A program made the translations under genes and the position numbers. Of a stretch of DNA of 64,000 bases, positions 9,012-18,051 are shown one piece after another. This DNA comes from Caulobacteraceae bacterium (GTDB lineage Bacteria > Pseudomonadota > Alphaproteobacteria > Caulobacterales > Caulobacteraceae). Under the pieces are notes generated by a model. It worked only from the letters and a program-made list of their open reading frames with translations. It had not been told where the DNA came from and searched no databases. Each line of letters starts with the position of its first letter. Within the stretch, counting starts at the first letter, position 1. The DNA is taken from the NCBI GenBank assembly GCA_027489335.1, contig JAIXZX010000008.1, positions 120,740 through 184,739 on the forward strand, read 5' to 3'.

Positions 9012-9635
9012 GTGCCCTATCGCCTGCTCATTTTCGACTTCGACGGAACGCTTGCAGACAGCTTTCCGTGGTTCACGGATGTCTTGAACGACGTTGCGCG
9101 GCGCTACGGCTTTCGGACCGTCACCGCTGAAGAGATGCAAAAGCTACGCGCGCTTGGCAATCGGGAGATCATCGGGCGCCTGGGTGTGCCGGCCTGGAAG
9201 ATGCCGTTTATCGCCGCACACATTCGGCGGCTCGCCCGGAACGCCGCCGACGAGATCCGCCTGTTCGATGGCGTGGCCGATTTGCTGGTGGAGCTCCACG
9301 CCCGGGGCGTGAAGGTCGCCATCGTCTCCTCCAATGGGGAAACCGCCATGCGCCAGATCCTGGGTGAGGCGGCCTGGGCCCGGCTGGATCACGTTGAGGC
9401 CGGGATCGCCATGTTCGGCAAGGCGCCGAGGATGGCGCGCACGGCGAGGCGTCTTGGTGTCTCCCCGCACGACGTCCTGACGGTCGGGGACGAGACCCGT
9501 GACATTGAGGCGGCGCGACGGGCCGGCATGGCCGTCGCGGCGGTGAGCTGGGGCTACGCGACCCGTGACGCCCTTGAGATGGCGTCGCCGGACCTCCTGA
9601 TTGATGATCTCGATAAGCTGCTCGCCTTATCATGA
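9012..9635 (+). CDS. HAD-superfamily hydrolase, phosphoglycolate phosphatase-like
   Basis: A 207-residue haloacid-dehalogenase phosphatase. Motif I is LLIFDFDGTLADSFPWF (nucleophile Asp and acid/base Asp), motif II is VAIVSSNGE, motif III is the Lys in FGKAPRMARTARRLGV, and motif IV is LTVGDETRDIEAARRAGM. A helical cap lies between motifs I and II. Overall it is closest to Gph-type phosphatases, but the substrate cannot be assigned. Translation starts at a GTG. It lies downstream of folK on the same strand. Confidence 0.88.
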   Translation: MPYRLLIFDFDGTLADSFPWFTDVLNDVARRYGFRTVTAEEMQKLRALGNREIIGRLGVPAWKMPFIAAHIRRLARNAADEIRLFDGVADLLVELHARGVKVAIVSSNGETAMRQILGEAAWARLDHVEAGIAMFGKAPRMARTARRLGVSPHDVLTVGDETRDIEAARRAGMAVAAVSWGYATRDALEMASPDLLIDDLDKLLALS

Positions 9636-9691
9636 CCCCCGAACCGGTTCAGTGAGCTCTCCTGTCTGCGGCGTTGCACAATCGGACCAAA

Positions 9692-9723
9692 CCGCCTATT
9701 TTGGCGGGTTCTAGATCAGATCT
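9692..9723 (+). promoter_or_regulatory. hairpin and palindrome in the rpoZ leader
   Basis: The 97-nt gap before rpoZ holds CCGCC-tatttt-GGCGG (9692-9707), followed at once by the palindrome AGATC-a-GATCT (9713-9723), which ends 9 nt before the ATG. The hairpin has no T-run, so it is a weak terminator candidate for the upstream gene; the rpoZ promoter probably overlaps this region. No function is demonstrated. Confidence 0.3.
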
Positions 9724-9732
9724 GAGGATTTC

Positions 9733-10092
9733 ATGGCCCGCGTCACCGTCGAAGATTGCATCCAGAAGGTTCCGAACCGCTTCAACCTGGTTCTTCTGGC
9801 GGCCCATCGTGCGCGGGGCATCTCGGCCGGCGCCCAGCTGCTGGTGGACCGGGACAACGACAAGAACCCCGTGGTCGCCCTGCGCGAGATCGCCGATGAC
9901 GTGGTCGACGCCGAGGAGCTGCGCGAGAACCTGATCTCCAGCCTGCAGCGTGTGGACGAGCACACGGAGGCTGAGGAAGAGGCCGAAACCCTGGCCCTGC
10001 TGGCCGACCCGACCCACGCCCAGATGAGCGAGCTGGAACTGATCCGGGCCTTGCAGAGCGACCGGGATGGCGGTCAGGAGGAGCGGTACTGA
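9733..10092 (+). CDS. rpoZ: DNA-directed RNA polymerase omega subunit
   Basis: A 119-residue omega subunit that binds the beta' C-terminus and helps assemble RNA polymerase; in many bacteria it also forms part of a ppGpp-binding site. The N-terminus [28 protein letters not shown] is diagnostic, followed by [11 protein letters not shown] and an acidic C-terminal tail typical of alphaproteobacterial omega. Its stop overlaps the probable CTG start of rsh by 3 nt, so the two genes are translationally coupled, in the common rpoZ-spoT/rsh order. Confidence 0.97.
   Translation: MARVTVEDCIQKVPNRFNLVLLAAHRARGISAGAQLLVDRDNDKNPVVALREIADDVVDAEELRENLISSLQRVDEHTEAEEEAETLALLADPTHAQMSELELIRALQSDRDGGQEERY
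10076..10091 (+). promoter_or_regulatory. Shine-Dalgarno and probable CTG start of rsh
   Basis: AGGAGGAG (10076-10083) is followed after 5 nt by CTG (10089-10091), whose last two bases are the TG of the rpoZ TGA stop, giving a CTGA overlap. There is no in-frame ATG, GTG or TTG between here and 10272, although the conserved N-terminal RSH sequence is already encoded upstream of 10272. The site therefore decides the start of rsh. Confidence 0.7.
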
Positions 10093-12350
10093 GCCCCGAA
10101 GGCGCAGACCCTCTAACCGTCCAGGCGGCCCACCCCGTCGCCGAGCTCAAGGACGCGCCTGTTCCGGCGCGTCCGCCCAAGCTGCTTCGTCAATATGAGC
10201 TGATCGAAAAGGTCCGCTCCTACGACCCCACCGCCGACGAGGCGCTGCTGAACCGCGCCTATGTCTACGCCATGCGCATGCATGGCTCGCAGAAGCGCGC
10301 GTCCGGCGACCCCTATTTCGCCCACCCCATCGAGGTGGCGGGCATCCTCACCGACTACCGGCTGGACACCGCGACCATCGTCACGGCCCTGCTGCACGAC
10401 GTGATCGAGGACTGTCCGGTCAGCCGGGCCGATATCGACCAGCTGTTCGGCGAAGAGATCGGCGAGCTGGTGGAGGGCGTCACCAAGCTCTCGCAGCTGG
10501 AAGGCAATTCCGAACACACCCGGCAGGCCGAAAACCTGCGCAAGTTCATCCTGGCCATCTCCAAGGACGTGCGCGTCCTGATGGTCAAGCTGGCCGACCG
10601 GCTGCACAATATGCGCACGCTAGAGTTCATCAAGAACCCGGCCAAGCGCGAGCGGATCGCCCGGGAGACCCTGGACATCTATGCGCCGCTGGCGCGGTCC
10701 ATCGGCTGTCACCGCATCTGCACCGAGCTGGAGGAGCTGGCCTTCATCCACCTGAACCCGGTGGCCCGCGACGCCATCGGCCGGCGCCTGTCGGCCCTGC
10801 GCCAGGAGCAGGGCGGGGCGGTCTCGGTGGTCTCCGACGAGGTGCTGGGCAAGCTGGCCGAGGGCGGGGTTCCAGCCCGGGTGTTCGGCCGTGAGAAGCA
10901 TCCCTTCTCCATCTGGCGCAAGCTGCAGCGCAAATCGATCGGCTTCTCCCAGCTGTCGGACATCTACGCCTTCCGGGTGATCGTCGACTCCGAGGAGGAC
11001 TGCTACCGGGCGCTAGGCGTCATCCACCGGGCCTGGTCGAGCGTGCCCGAGCGGTTCAAGGACTACATCTCCACGCCCAAGCGGAACAACTACCGCTCGA
11101 TCCACACCACGGTGGTGGGCCCGCGCGGCATGCGCATCGAGATGCAGATCCGCACCGAGGCCATGGACCGGGTGGCCGAGGACGGGGTCGCCGCCCACTG
11201 GCGCTATAAGAACGAGAGCTACGGCTTCGACGCCGAGGCCCAGGCCGCGGCCGGCGGGCGCGATCCGCTGGTCAATCTGCGCCATCTGGTGCAGCTCCTG
11301 GAGCACGGCGGGGATGTGGACGAGCTGGTGGAGCACGCCAAGCTCGAAATGTTCCTCGACCAGGTGTTCGTCTTCACGCCCAAGGGTCGGCTGGTCAGCC
11401 TGCCCCGGGGCGCCATGCCGCTGGACTTCGCCTATGCGGTCCACACCGATGTGGGCGACACCTGCATCGGGGTGAAGGTCAATGGCGAGCTGCGGCCCCT
11501 GCGCACCCTGCTGCAGAACGGCGACGTGGTGGAGGTGATCCGCGGGGCCAAGCCCGTGGTGCCGCCCGACTGGCGCTCGCTGACGGTCACCGGCCGGGCC
11601 CGCTCCGCCATCCGCCGCCACATCCGCCAGAGCGAGAAGGACGAGTTCACCAGGCTCGGCCGCGCCACGGTGGAGCAGACCTTCGAGCGGGCCGGCAAGC
11701 GCCTGGCCGACGTCTCCCTGCGCCCGGCGCTGGATCGGTTCGCGACCGCCGCCGAGGACGACCTCTATGAGGCCGTGGGCCGCGGCCGGGTGACGCCGAC
11801 CCAGGTGCTGGACGTCATCTTCCCCGGCCTGAACGCCCAGGAGCGCGAGGCGGCCACCGCTCAGCGCCGGATTGAGGGCGGGGCCGGCGCCCGGCTCTAT
11901 GTGCGCGGCAGCGGCCTGACCCAGGGCATGACCCTGCACTTCGCCCCCTGCTGCAGCCCGGTGCCCGGCGACAGGATCGTCGGCATTCTCGATCCGGAAG
12001 GCGGCGGCCTGGCCGTCCACACCATCGATTGCGCGACGCTCGCCGAATACGAGGACCGCGAGGAGGTCTGGCGCGACCTGCAATGGACGCCGGAGGCCGA
12101 GCGCAACACCATCTCGCGGTCGAGCCTGGTGGCCACGATCAAGAACGCGCCGGGCATGCTGGGCCAGGTCTGTACGGTGATCGGCGAGGCGGGCGGCAAC
12201 ATCGTCAACCTGCGCATGCACCACCGCCAGCGGGACTTCTTCGACGTGGACTTCGACCTGGAGGTCAAGGACGCCAAGCACCTGACCCACATCGCCGCAG
12301 CCCTGCGCGCCAATCCGAGCGTCGAGACGGTGGACCGGGCGAAGGGCTGA
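10089..12350 (+). CDS. bifunctional (p)ppGpp synthetase/hydrolase (RSH/SpoT type)
   Basis: With the CTG start the protein has 753 residues. An N-terminal HD hydrolase domain carries the catalytic HDVIED at about residue 103, so hydrolase activity should be intact. The synthetase domain carries [12 protein letters not shown] and [14 protein letters not shown] domain ([24 protein letters not shown]) and a C-terminal ACT domain ([21 protein letters not shown]) follow. It makes and degrades the stringent-response alarmone, and in Caulobacter the single RSH protein controls responses to carbon and nitrogen starvation. An ATG at 10272 exists, but starting there would lose conserved N-terminal sequence ([11 protein letters not shown]...[10 protein letters not shown]). 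It sits behind rpoZ. Confidence 0.95.
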   Translation: MSPEGADPLTVQAAHPVAELKDAPVPARPPKLLRQYELIEKVRSYDPTADEALLNRAYVYAMRMHGSQKRASGDPYFAHPIEVAGILTDYRLDTATIVTALLHDVIEDCPVSRADIDQLFGEEIGELVEGVTKLSQLEGNSEHTRQAENLRKFILAISKDVRVLMVKLADRLHNMRTLEFIKNPAKRERIARETLDIYAPLARSIGCHRICTELEELAFIHLNPVARDAIGRRLSALRQEQGGAVSVVSDEVLGKLAEGGVPARVFGREKHPFSIWRKLQRKSIGFSQLSDIYAFRVIVDSEEDCYRALGVIHRAWSSVPERFKDYISTPKRNNYRSIHTTVVGPRGMRIEMQIRTEAMDRVAEDGVAAHWRYKNESYGFDAEAQAAAGGRDPLVNLRHLVQLLEHGGDVDELVEHAKLEMFLDQVFVFTPKGRLVSLPRGAMPLDFAYAVHTDVGDTCIGVKVNGELRPLRTLLQNGDVVEVIRGAKPVVPPDWRSLTVTGRARSAIRRHIRQSEKDEFTRLGRATVEQTFERAGKRLADVSLRPALDRFATAAEDDLYEAVGRGRVTPTQVLDVIFPGLNAQEREAATAQRRIEGGAGARLYVRGSGLTQGMTLHFAPCCSPVPGDRIVGILDPEGGGLAVHTIDCATLAEYEDREEVWRDLQWTPEAERNTISRSSLVATIKNAPGMLGQVCTVIGEAGGNIVNLRMHHRQRDFFDVDFDLEVKDAKHLTHIAAALRANPSVETVDRAKG

Positions 12351-12361
12351 GGCGCGGTGCG

Positions 12362-12907
12362 TCAGGCCGGCTGCGGCGCTTTCCAGGTCCAGGGCGTCTT
12401 GGCCCCTGGGAAGGTCTCCGGCGTGCAGCGCAGATAAAGGCTGTCGGCCCAGGTGTGGCCGAGGAGGTAGGTCTTCTTGGCGCTGCCGACCACGACAAAA
12501 CCCAGCCGTTCAAGAAGCCGGCGAGAGCTGGTGTTGTTGGGGTCGACGTCGGCGGTGGCCTCGTTGAGGCCCCGGTCCTTGAACGCCCGGTCGATCACGG
12601 CGGAGACCGCCTCGTGGGCGTAGCCCTTACCCTGGGCCTTGGGGTGCAGGATGTAGCCGATCTCCGGATCGGCCCAGAAACCCACCTTGCCCACGACCTC
12701 GCCGGCCTTGGTCACGACGATGAAGTCGTCGTTGCGGGTGGCCATCATGCCTTCCAGCCAAAGGCGGGTCTCAGCCAGGGTCTCGTGGGGCAGGGTGGAC
12801 CAGAAGGCCATGGCGTGGGCCGAGGACAGGATCTCGTGCATGGCCTCCAGGTCGCTGGCCTGGGCGGGGCGCAGCGTCAGACGCTCGGTCGTGATAATCC
12901 CAGGCAT
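12362..12907 (-). CDS. GNAT-family acetyltransferase, RimJ/RimL-like
   Basis: A 181-residue acetyltransferase of the RimL-like subfamily: the start [18 protein letters not shown], the beta-bulge segment [18 protein letters not shown] that binds acetyl-CoA, and [16 protein letters not shown] near the C-terminus. Family members acetylate protein N-termini, amino sugars or small amines; no substrate can be proposed. It stands alone on the minus strand between the plus-strand rsh and pyrE, 11 nt from the rsh stop, with no terminator-like hairpin in the gap. Confidence 0.85.
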   Translation of the reverse strand: MPGIITTERLTLRPAQASDLEAMHEILSSAHAMAFWSTLPHETLAETRLWLEGMMATRNDDFIVVTKAGEVVGKVGFWADPEIGYILHPKAQGKGYAHEAVSAVIDRAFKDRGLNEATADVDPNNTSSRRLLERLGFVVVGSAKKTYLLGHTWADSLYLRCTPETFPGAKTPWTWKAPQPA

Positions 12908-13003
12908 GGGGCGCTCGGCTCCTGCGAATCTCCAATCCCATATTGGCGGGCGGAGGTGACATCCAGTTCGGCCTCAGATAATTCGCCCCAAGGAGGCGGC
13001 CAA

Positions 13004-13588
13004 ATGACCACTGACGACGTCCTTGAGGAATTCCGCGGCGCCGGCGCCCTGCGAGAGGGCCACTTCGTCCTGGCCTCAGGCCGCCACAGTCCCATCTTCC
13101 TCCAGAAGAACCTCGTATTCCAGTACGCCGACCGCACAGAACGCCTGTGCCGCGCCCTGGCCGATCAGATTGTCGCGCAATTCGGCAAGCCCGACGTGAT
13201 CGTCGCCCCTGCGGTAGGCGCCATCATTCCTGGCTATGAGGTCGCGCGCGCCCTGGGGGTTCCGTCGATCTATGTGGAACGCGAGGATGGCCGGTTCCAG
13301 CTGCGTCGGGCCTTCAAGATCGCGCCGGGCGCCAAGGTGGTCGTGGTCGAGGATGTGATCACCACGGGCGGCTCCTTCCGCGAGGCCGTCGAGCCCATTG
13401 AGGCGGCGGGCGGTCAGGTGCTGTGCTGCGCCTGCATTGTCGACCGCTCCGGTGGGCGGGCCAATGTCGGTTGGCCGCTTGTGGCCCTGGCCACGGTGGA
13501 CTTCCCGTCCTACGCGCCGGATGAGGTGCCGCCCGAGCTGGCGGCTCTGCCGGCTGAAGAACCTGGGTCAAAGAGGCTGAATCGATGA
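13004..13588 (+). CDS. pyrE: orotate phosphoribosyltransferase
   Basis: A 194-residue enzyme converting orotate and PRPP to OMP in pyrimidine synthesis. The PRPP-binding signature [18 protein letters not shown] and the phosphate loop near [18 protein letters not shown] are intact, with an [16 protein letters not shown]-terminal block. The ATG at 13004 has a strong AAGGAGG 8 nt upstream; the frame is open far upstream in antisense sequence, which is not part of the gene. Its TGA overlaps the pdxJ ATG (ATGA), the first link of pyrE-pdxJ-acpS. Confidence 0.96.
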   Translation: MTTDDVLEEFRGAGALREGHFVLASGRHSPIFLQKNLVFQYADRTERLCRALADQIVAQFGKPDVIVAPAVGAIIPGYEVARALGVPSIYVEREDGRFQLRRAFKIAPGAKVVVVEDVITTGGSFREAVEPIEAAGGQVLCCACIVDRSGGRANVGWPLVALATVDFPSYAPDEVPPELAALPAEEPGSKRLNR

Positions 13589-14343
13589 GTTTCCTGCGTC
13601 TGGGGGTCAATATCGACCACGTGGCGACCATCCGGAACGCCCGCGGCGCGACCTATCCGGACCCTGTGCGGGCGGCCGAGCTCGCCCTGATGGCCGGCGC
13701 CGACGGCATCACCGCGCACCTTCGCGAGGACCGCCGGCACATCTCCGACGCCGACATCGACGCCCTGGCCGTGGTCCTGAAGCGTCGGGGTCGGCCCTTG
13801 AACTTCGAGATGGCGGTGACGGCCGAGATGGAGGCCATCGCGCTCCGCCACTTGCCGCATGCGGCGTGCCTCGTGCCCGAGCGCCGGGAAGAAGTGACCA
13901 CCGAAGGCGGTCTGGACCTGATCAAGGGCCACAACAATGTCGCGCCCGTGGTCGGCCGGCTGGCGGCGGCAGGCATCCGCGTCTCCTGCTTCATCGACGC
14001 TGATCTGGACCAGGTGGCCGCGGCCAAGGCCATGGGCGCCCAGGTGGTGGAGCTGCACACCGGCGCCTATTGCGACGCCGTGCGTGACGGCGATCCTCGC
14101 GCCGCTGAGCATCTGTCGCGCCTGGCCGCCGCCGCGGCCGAGGCCGGGCGGCTGGGGCTTGAGGTCCATGCCGGCCATGGCATCGATTTTGAGACCGTCA
14201 AGCCGATCGCGGCCATCCCGCAGGTGGTGGAGCTGAATATCGGCCATTTCCTGATCGGCGAAGCCATCTTCATCGGCCTCCCGGCCGCCATCGCCCAGAT
14301 GCGGGCCCTGATGGATCAGGTCCGTGGGGAGAAGGCGGCGTGA
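13585..14343 (+). CDS. pdxJ: pyridoxine 5'-phosphate synthase
   Basis: A 252-residue TIM-barrel enzyme that condenses 1-deoxyxylulose 5-phosphate with 3-amino-2-oxopropyl phosphate to give vitamin B6 phosphate. Diagnostic segments are [43 protein letters not shown] and the C-terminal [19 protein letters not shown]. It is coupled on both sides by 4-nt overlaps: ATGA with pyrE and GTGA with acpS. The deoxyxylulose phosphate substrate is shared with ThiG, encoded at 32 kb. Confidence 0.97.
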   Translation: MSFLRLGVNIDHVATIRNARGATYPDPVRAAELALMAGADGITAHLREDRRHISDADIDALAVVLKRRGRPLNFEMAVTAEMEAIALRHLPHAACLVPERREEVTTEGGLDLIKGHNNVAPVVGRLAAAGIRVSCFIDADLDQVAAAKAMGAQVVELHTGAYCDAVRDGDPRAAEHLSRLAAAAAEAGRLGLEVHAGHGIDFETVKPIAAIPQVVELNIGHFLIGEAIFIGLPAAIAQMRALMDQVRGEKAA

Positions 14344-14738
14344 TCATCGGCCTGGGCTCCGACCTCGCCGATATCCGGCGCATCGAAAAGACGCTGGAGC
14401 GGTTCGGCGAGCGGTTCACGAAACGCATCTTCACCGAGACCGAGCAGCGCCGTTCGGAGCGCAAGCCGGACAAGGCCGCCAGCTACGCCAAGCGCTTCGC
14501 CGCCAAGGAGGCTTGCTCCAAGGCGCTGGGCACCGGCTTTCGGCGCGGCGTCTTCTGGCGCGACATGGGGGTGGCCAATATGCCCTCGGGCGCGCCGACC
14601 ATGGCGCTGACCAATGGCGCTCTGAAGCGGCTGCAGGAGATCACCCCCGCCGGCCATCGGGCCGTCGTGCATGTGACGCTCACCGACGATCACCCCTATG
14701 CCCAGGCTTTTGTGATCATCGAAGCCGTGCCCGAATAG
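14340..14738 (+). CDS. acpS: holo-[acyl-carrier-protein] synthase
   Basis: A 132-residue enzyme transferring 4'-phosphopantetheine from CoA to the serine of ACP, which activates fatty-acid synthesis. The N-terminal [22 protein letters not shown] contains the Mg-binding Asp, and the second metal/catalytic motif is [19 protein letters not shown]. The start is a GTG in a GTGA overlap with pdxJ. The following 121-nt gap to lepB holds a short GCGCG...CGCGC hairpin near 14829-14845 and probably a promoter for the next operon. Confidence 0.96.
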   Translation: MIIGLGSDLADIRRIEKTLERFGERFTKRIFTETEQRRSERKPDKAASYAKRFAAKEACSKALGTGFRRGVFWRDMGVANMPSGAPTMALTNGALKRLQEITPAGHRAVVHVTLTDDHPYAQAFVIIEAVPE

Positions 14739-14859
14739 CATCACGCTGTAGGGGAATGGGCGATATGGCCCGCTTCTGGGGCGCTCGGCTTGCTACGGGA
14801 CGGTCCAGGCGATAGCTAATCCCATTCCGCGCGCTCTTTTCGCGCCCCAGGGACACCGC

Positions 14860-15639
14860 ATGAGCGAGAACGTGCAGAGCGCGCCGGCTTCGGAGAAGCC
14901 AGACGCCATCCAGGAGATCGTCGAGATCGTGAAGACGGTCGTCTACGCCCTCCTGATCGCCCTGGTCCTGCGGGTGCTGTTCTTCCAGCCCTTCACCATT
15001 CCGTCGGCCTCAATGGAGCCGAACCTGCTGGAAGGCGACTACATCATCGTCTCCAAGTACTCCTACGGCTATTCCCGCCATTCCATCCCCTTCAGCCCGC
15101 CGCTATTCGAGGGACGGCTGATGGCGCGTGATCCGTCGCGCGGCGACATCGTGGTCTTCAAGCTGCCCCGAGACGGCCGCACCGACTATATCAAGCGGCT
15201 GATCGGCATGCCCGGCGACCGGATCGAGATCCGCGGCGGCCAGATCATCCTCAACGGCGAGCCGGTTCCGCGCGAAGCCATGTCTCCGGGGATCATCGAC
15301 ACCGGCTACGGCTTCACCCGCGAGGTCATGCGCTATCGCGAGACCCTGCCCGATGGCCGCACCTATGTGACCTATGATCTCGGCCCTGACGGGGAGATGG
15401 ACAACAAGGGTCCGTTCCTGGTGCCCGAAGGCCACTATTTCTTCATGGGCGATCACCGCGATAACTCGCTGGACAGCCGCGCGCCGCAGGAGATCGGGGT
15501 TGGTTATGTCCCGGCCGACCATCTGGTGGGCAAGGCGCAGGTGATCCTGCTGTCCTGGGAGCGCGGCGCGTCGCTCTTCAAACCCTGGACCTGGGTGACC
15601 GAAGCCCGGCCCGGTCGGTTCTTCAACATCCTCCAGTGA
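14860..15639 (+). CDS. lepB: signal peptidase I
   Basis: A 259-residue inner-membrane protease that removes signal peptides from exported proteins. One N-terminal transmembrane helix ([19 protein letters not shown]) leads into the catalytic Ser in [16 protein letters not shown]. The general-base Lys is in [12 protein letters not shown], and box E is [14 protein letters not shown]. It heads the closely spaced group lepB-rnc-era-recO, a common arrangement in proteobacteria. It would process the signal peptides predicted elsewhere in this window. Confidence 0.97.
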   Translation: MSENVQSAPASEKPDAIQEIVEIVKTVVYALLIALVLRVLFFQPFTIPSASMEPNLLEGDYIIVSKYSYGYSRHSIPFSPPLFEGRLMARDPSRGDIVVFKLPRDGRTDYIKRLIGMPGDRIEIRGGQIILNGEPVPREAMSPGIIDTGYGFTREVMRYRETLPDGRTYVTYDLGPDGEMDNKGPFLVPEGHYFFMGDHRDNSLDSRAPQEIGVGYVPADHLVGKAQVILLSWERGASLFKPWTWVTEARPGRFFNILQ

Positions 15640-15649
15640 TCCTTCGCCC

Positions 15650-16348
15650 ATGAACCGGCGTGCGGCGGCGGTCGCTCAGCTAGAGGCGAGGATCGGACAC
15701 CAGTTTTCGGACCGCGACCTTCTGGAGCGGGCGCTCACCCACGCCAGCGTCGGCGAGGGCGCCACCAAGGTGCGCCACTATGAGCGTCTGGAGTTCCTGG
15801 GAGACCGGGTCCTGAACCTGCTGGCCGCCGAGCGCCTGATGGGGCTCGACGCCGAGGCCCGGGAGGGGGAGCTGAGCCGCAGGCTGGCCAATCTGGTCAA
15901 CTATCAGGCCTGCGCCACCGTGGCCCGGGATATCGGTCTGGGAGACGCCCTGCGGCTGTCGGCCAGCGCCACCAAGATCGGCGCGCGGAACTCCGACACG
16001 GTGCTGGGCGACGCCTGCGAGGCGCTGATCGGCGCCCTCTATGTGGATGGCGGATTCGAGGCCGCCCGCGCCTTCTTCCTGCGCTTTTGGGCCGAGGCGT
16101 TCGCCGGTCTCAATGCGCCCCGGGGCAAGGACCCGAAGACCCAGCTCCAGGAGTGGGCCCAGGGCCAGGGCCTGCCTCTGCCGACCTATGGCGTGGTCGC
16201 CCGTGAGGGCCCCGACCACGCGCCCGCCTTTACCGTCGAGGTGAGGGTCCAGGGCTATGATCCCGAAGCCGCCCAGGGACGTTCCAAACAGGAGGCCGAG
16301 AAGGCCGCCGCCCTGGCCATGCTGTTGAAACACGAAGGACCACAATGA
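15650..16348 (+). CDS. rnc: ribonuclease III
   Basis: A 232-residue double-strand-specific endoribonuclease for rRNA and mRNA processing. The catalytic signature is [14 protein letters not shown], the second metal site is [16 protein letters not shown], and a C-terminal dsRNA-binding domain begins at about residue 160 ([20 protein letters not shown]). Its TGA overlaps the era ATG (ATGA). The adjacency of rnc and era, acting on 16S rRNA and 30S maturation, is conserved widely. Confidence 0.97.
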   Translation: MNRRAAAVAQLEARIGHQFSDRDLLERALTHASVGEGATKVRHYERLEFLGDRVLNLLAAERLMGLDAEAREGELSRRLANLVNYQACATVARDIGLGDALRLSASATKIGARNSDTVLGDACEALIGALYVDGGFEAARAFFLRFWAEAFAGLNAPRGKDPKTQLQEWAQGQGLPLPTYGVVAREGPDHAPAFTVEVRVQGYDPEAAQGRSKQEAEKAAALAMLLKHEGPQ

Positions 16349-17277
16349 CCCGCGCCGGCTTCGTCGCCATCATCGGAGCGCCCAATGCGGGCAAGTCCAC
16401 CCTCACCAACCGTCTGGTGGGGGCCAAGGTCTCCATCGTCACCCAGAAGGTCCAGACCACGCGCTTTCCTGTGCGTGGCGTGGCCATTGAGGGCGAGAGC
16501 CAGATTGTCCTCGTCGATACGCCCGGCATCTTTGCGCCGCGCCGCCGCCTGGACCGGGCCATGATCCGGTCGGCCTGGGGTGGGGCCGAGGAGGCTGACG
16601 CGGTCGTCCATCTGATCGATGTCCAGGCTGAGCTCGCCGTTGGCGTGGCTGAAGGTAGTCCTGCGGACAAGCGGGCGGTGATTGACGTCCAGACCATCAT
16701 AGAGGGCCTGAAGATTTCGGGCCGGAAGGCGATCCTGGCGCTCAACAAGATCGACGGGGTCAAGCGCGAGCGTTTGCTGGCCTTGTCGCAGCGGCTCTTT
16801 GACACCGGCGTCTATTCAGAGGTGTTCATGATCTCGGCCGCCGACGGCTCGGGCGTCGATGACCTCAAGCGCCGCATGGCCGAGCTGGTTCCGGAGGGCC
16901 CCTGGCTCTATCCCGCCGAGCAGACCGCTGATCTGCCGGCCCGTCTGCTGGCCGCCGAGATCACCCGGGAAAAGCTCTATCTGCGGGTCCATGAGGAGCT
17001 GCCCTATGCGGCGGCGGTGGACACCACGGCCTTCGAGGAGCGGCGCGACGGATCGGTGCGGATCGAACAGACCATCTATGTCCAGCGCGACAGCCAGCGG
17101 CCGATCGTCCTGGGCAAGAATGGTCAGACCCTGAAGTGGATCGGCCAGAAGTCGCGGGAGGAGCTCACCGAGCTGTTCGATCGTCAGGTGCACCTCTTCC
17201 TGCACGTGAAGGTCGATGAGACCTGGGCCGACAAGCGCGAGTTCTACGGCGACGTGGGCCTCGATTTCGACGTCTGA
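16345..17277 (+). CDS. era: GTPase Era, 30S ribosome maturation
   Basis: A 310-residue GTPase binding the 3' end of 16S rRNA. The G1 motif is GAPNAGKST, the G2 region contains QTTR, G3 is DTPGIF and G4 is NKID (in [10 protein letters not shown]); a C-terminal KH domain ends with [18 protein letters not shown]. Length is typical. It overlaps rnc by 4 nt and recO by one base (TGATG). Confidence 0.97.
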   Translation: MTRAGFVAIIGAPNAGKSTLTNRLVGAKVSIVTQKVQTTRFPVRGVAIEGESQIVLVDTPGIFAPRRRLDRAMIRSAWGGAEEADAVVHLIDVQAELAVGVAEGSPADKRAVIDVQTIIEGLKISGRKAILALNKIDGVKRERLLALSQRLFDTGVYSEVFMISAADGSGVDDLKRRMAELVPEGPWLYPAEQTADLPARLLAAEITREKLYLRVHEELPYAAAVDTTAFEERRDGSVRIEQTIYVQRDSQRPIVLGKNGQTLKWIGQKSREELTELFDRQVHLFLHVKVDETWADKREFYGDVGLDFDV

Positions 17278-18008
17278 TGGAATTCGAGGACGACGCCTTC
17301 GTGCTCTCGGCCCGGGCTCATGGGGAGGCCGGAGCCATTGTCGAACTGCTAACGTCCGAACATGGCCGCTACGCCGCCCATGTGGCGGGCGGGGCCTCGC
17401 GACGCTTGAAGCCCTTCCTGCAACCGGGCGCCCAGGTGCGGGTGAGGTTCCGGGCGCGGGTGGCCGAGCAACTGGGCGCTGCGACCCTTGAGCCCATGGG
17501 GGAGGGGCCTGGCGCCCTGTTCGACGATCCGCTGGCCCTGCATGGCCTCTCGGCCGCCGCCGCCGTGGCCGCGGGCGCCCTGCCGGAGCGTGAGCCGCAC
17601 CATGGCGCCTATCTGGCCCTGGAGGCGCTGATCTCGGCGCTGGCCGTTCCCGACATCTGGCCCGCCGTGTTTGTCCGGTTCGAGGCGGGCCTGCTGCAGG
17701 ACCTGGGCTTTGGCCTGGACCTGTCCAAGTGCGCCGCCACCGGCTCCATGGACGACCTCATCTATGTCAGCCCCCGCACCGGCCGTGCGGTAAGCGCCCA
17801 GGCGGGCGAGCCCTACAAGGACAAGCTGCTGCGCCTGCCCCCCTTCATGCTCTCGGCGCAATGGGGGCTGGAGGCGGGCGATATCGGCGCCGGGCTCGAT
17901 CTGACCGGCCACTTCCTGGAGGCCTTCGTGTTCAATCCCCTGAACCGGCCGCTGCCCCCGGCCAGGGTCTGGATGATCGACCGGCTGTCGGATGCGAACC
18001 GACTGTGA
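17277..18008 (+). CDS. recO: DNA repair protein RecO
   Basis: A 243-residue recombination mediator that, with RecR, loads RecA on SSB-coated DNA. The N-terminal OB fold (DDAFVLSARAHGEAGAIVELLTSEHGRY) and the central LEAGLLQDLGFGLDLSKCA segment are recognisable. The zinc-ribbon cysteines found in some RecO proteins are not present: only Cys in SKCAATG is visible. The start overlaps the era stop by one base. parC follows after 43 nt. Confidence 0.93.
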   Translation: MEFEDDAFVLSARAHGEAGAIVELLTSEHGRYAAHVAGGASRRLKPFLQPGAQVRVRFRARVAEQLGAATLEPMGEGPGALFDDPLALHGLSAAAAVAAGALPEREPHHGAYLALEALISALAVPDIWPAVFVRFEAGLLQDLGFGLDLSKCAATGSMDDLIYVSPRTGRAVSAQAGEPYKDKLLRLPPFMLSAQWGLEAGDIGAGLDLTGHFLEAFVFNPLNRPLPPARVWMIDRLSDANRL

Positions 18009-18051
18009 CGGCGAGGGCGCGGCGCGCTAGAATCGCGCCCACGGAGAATCA

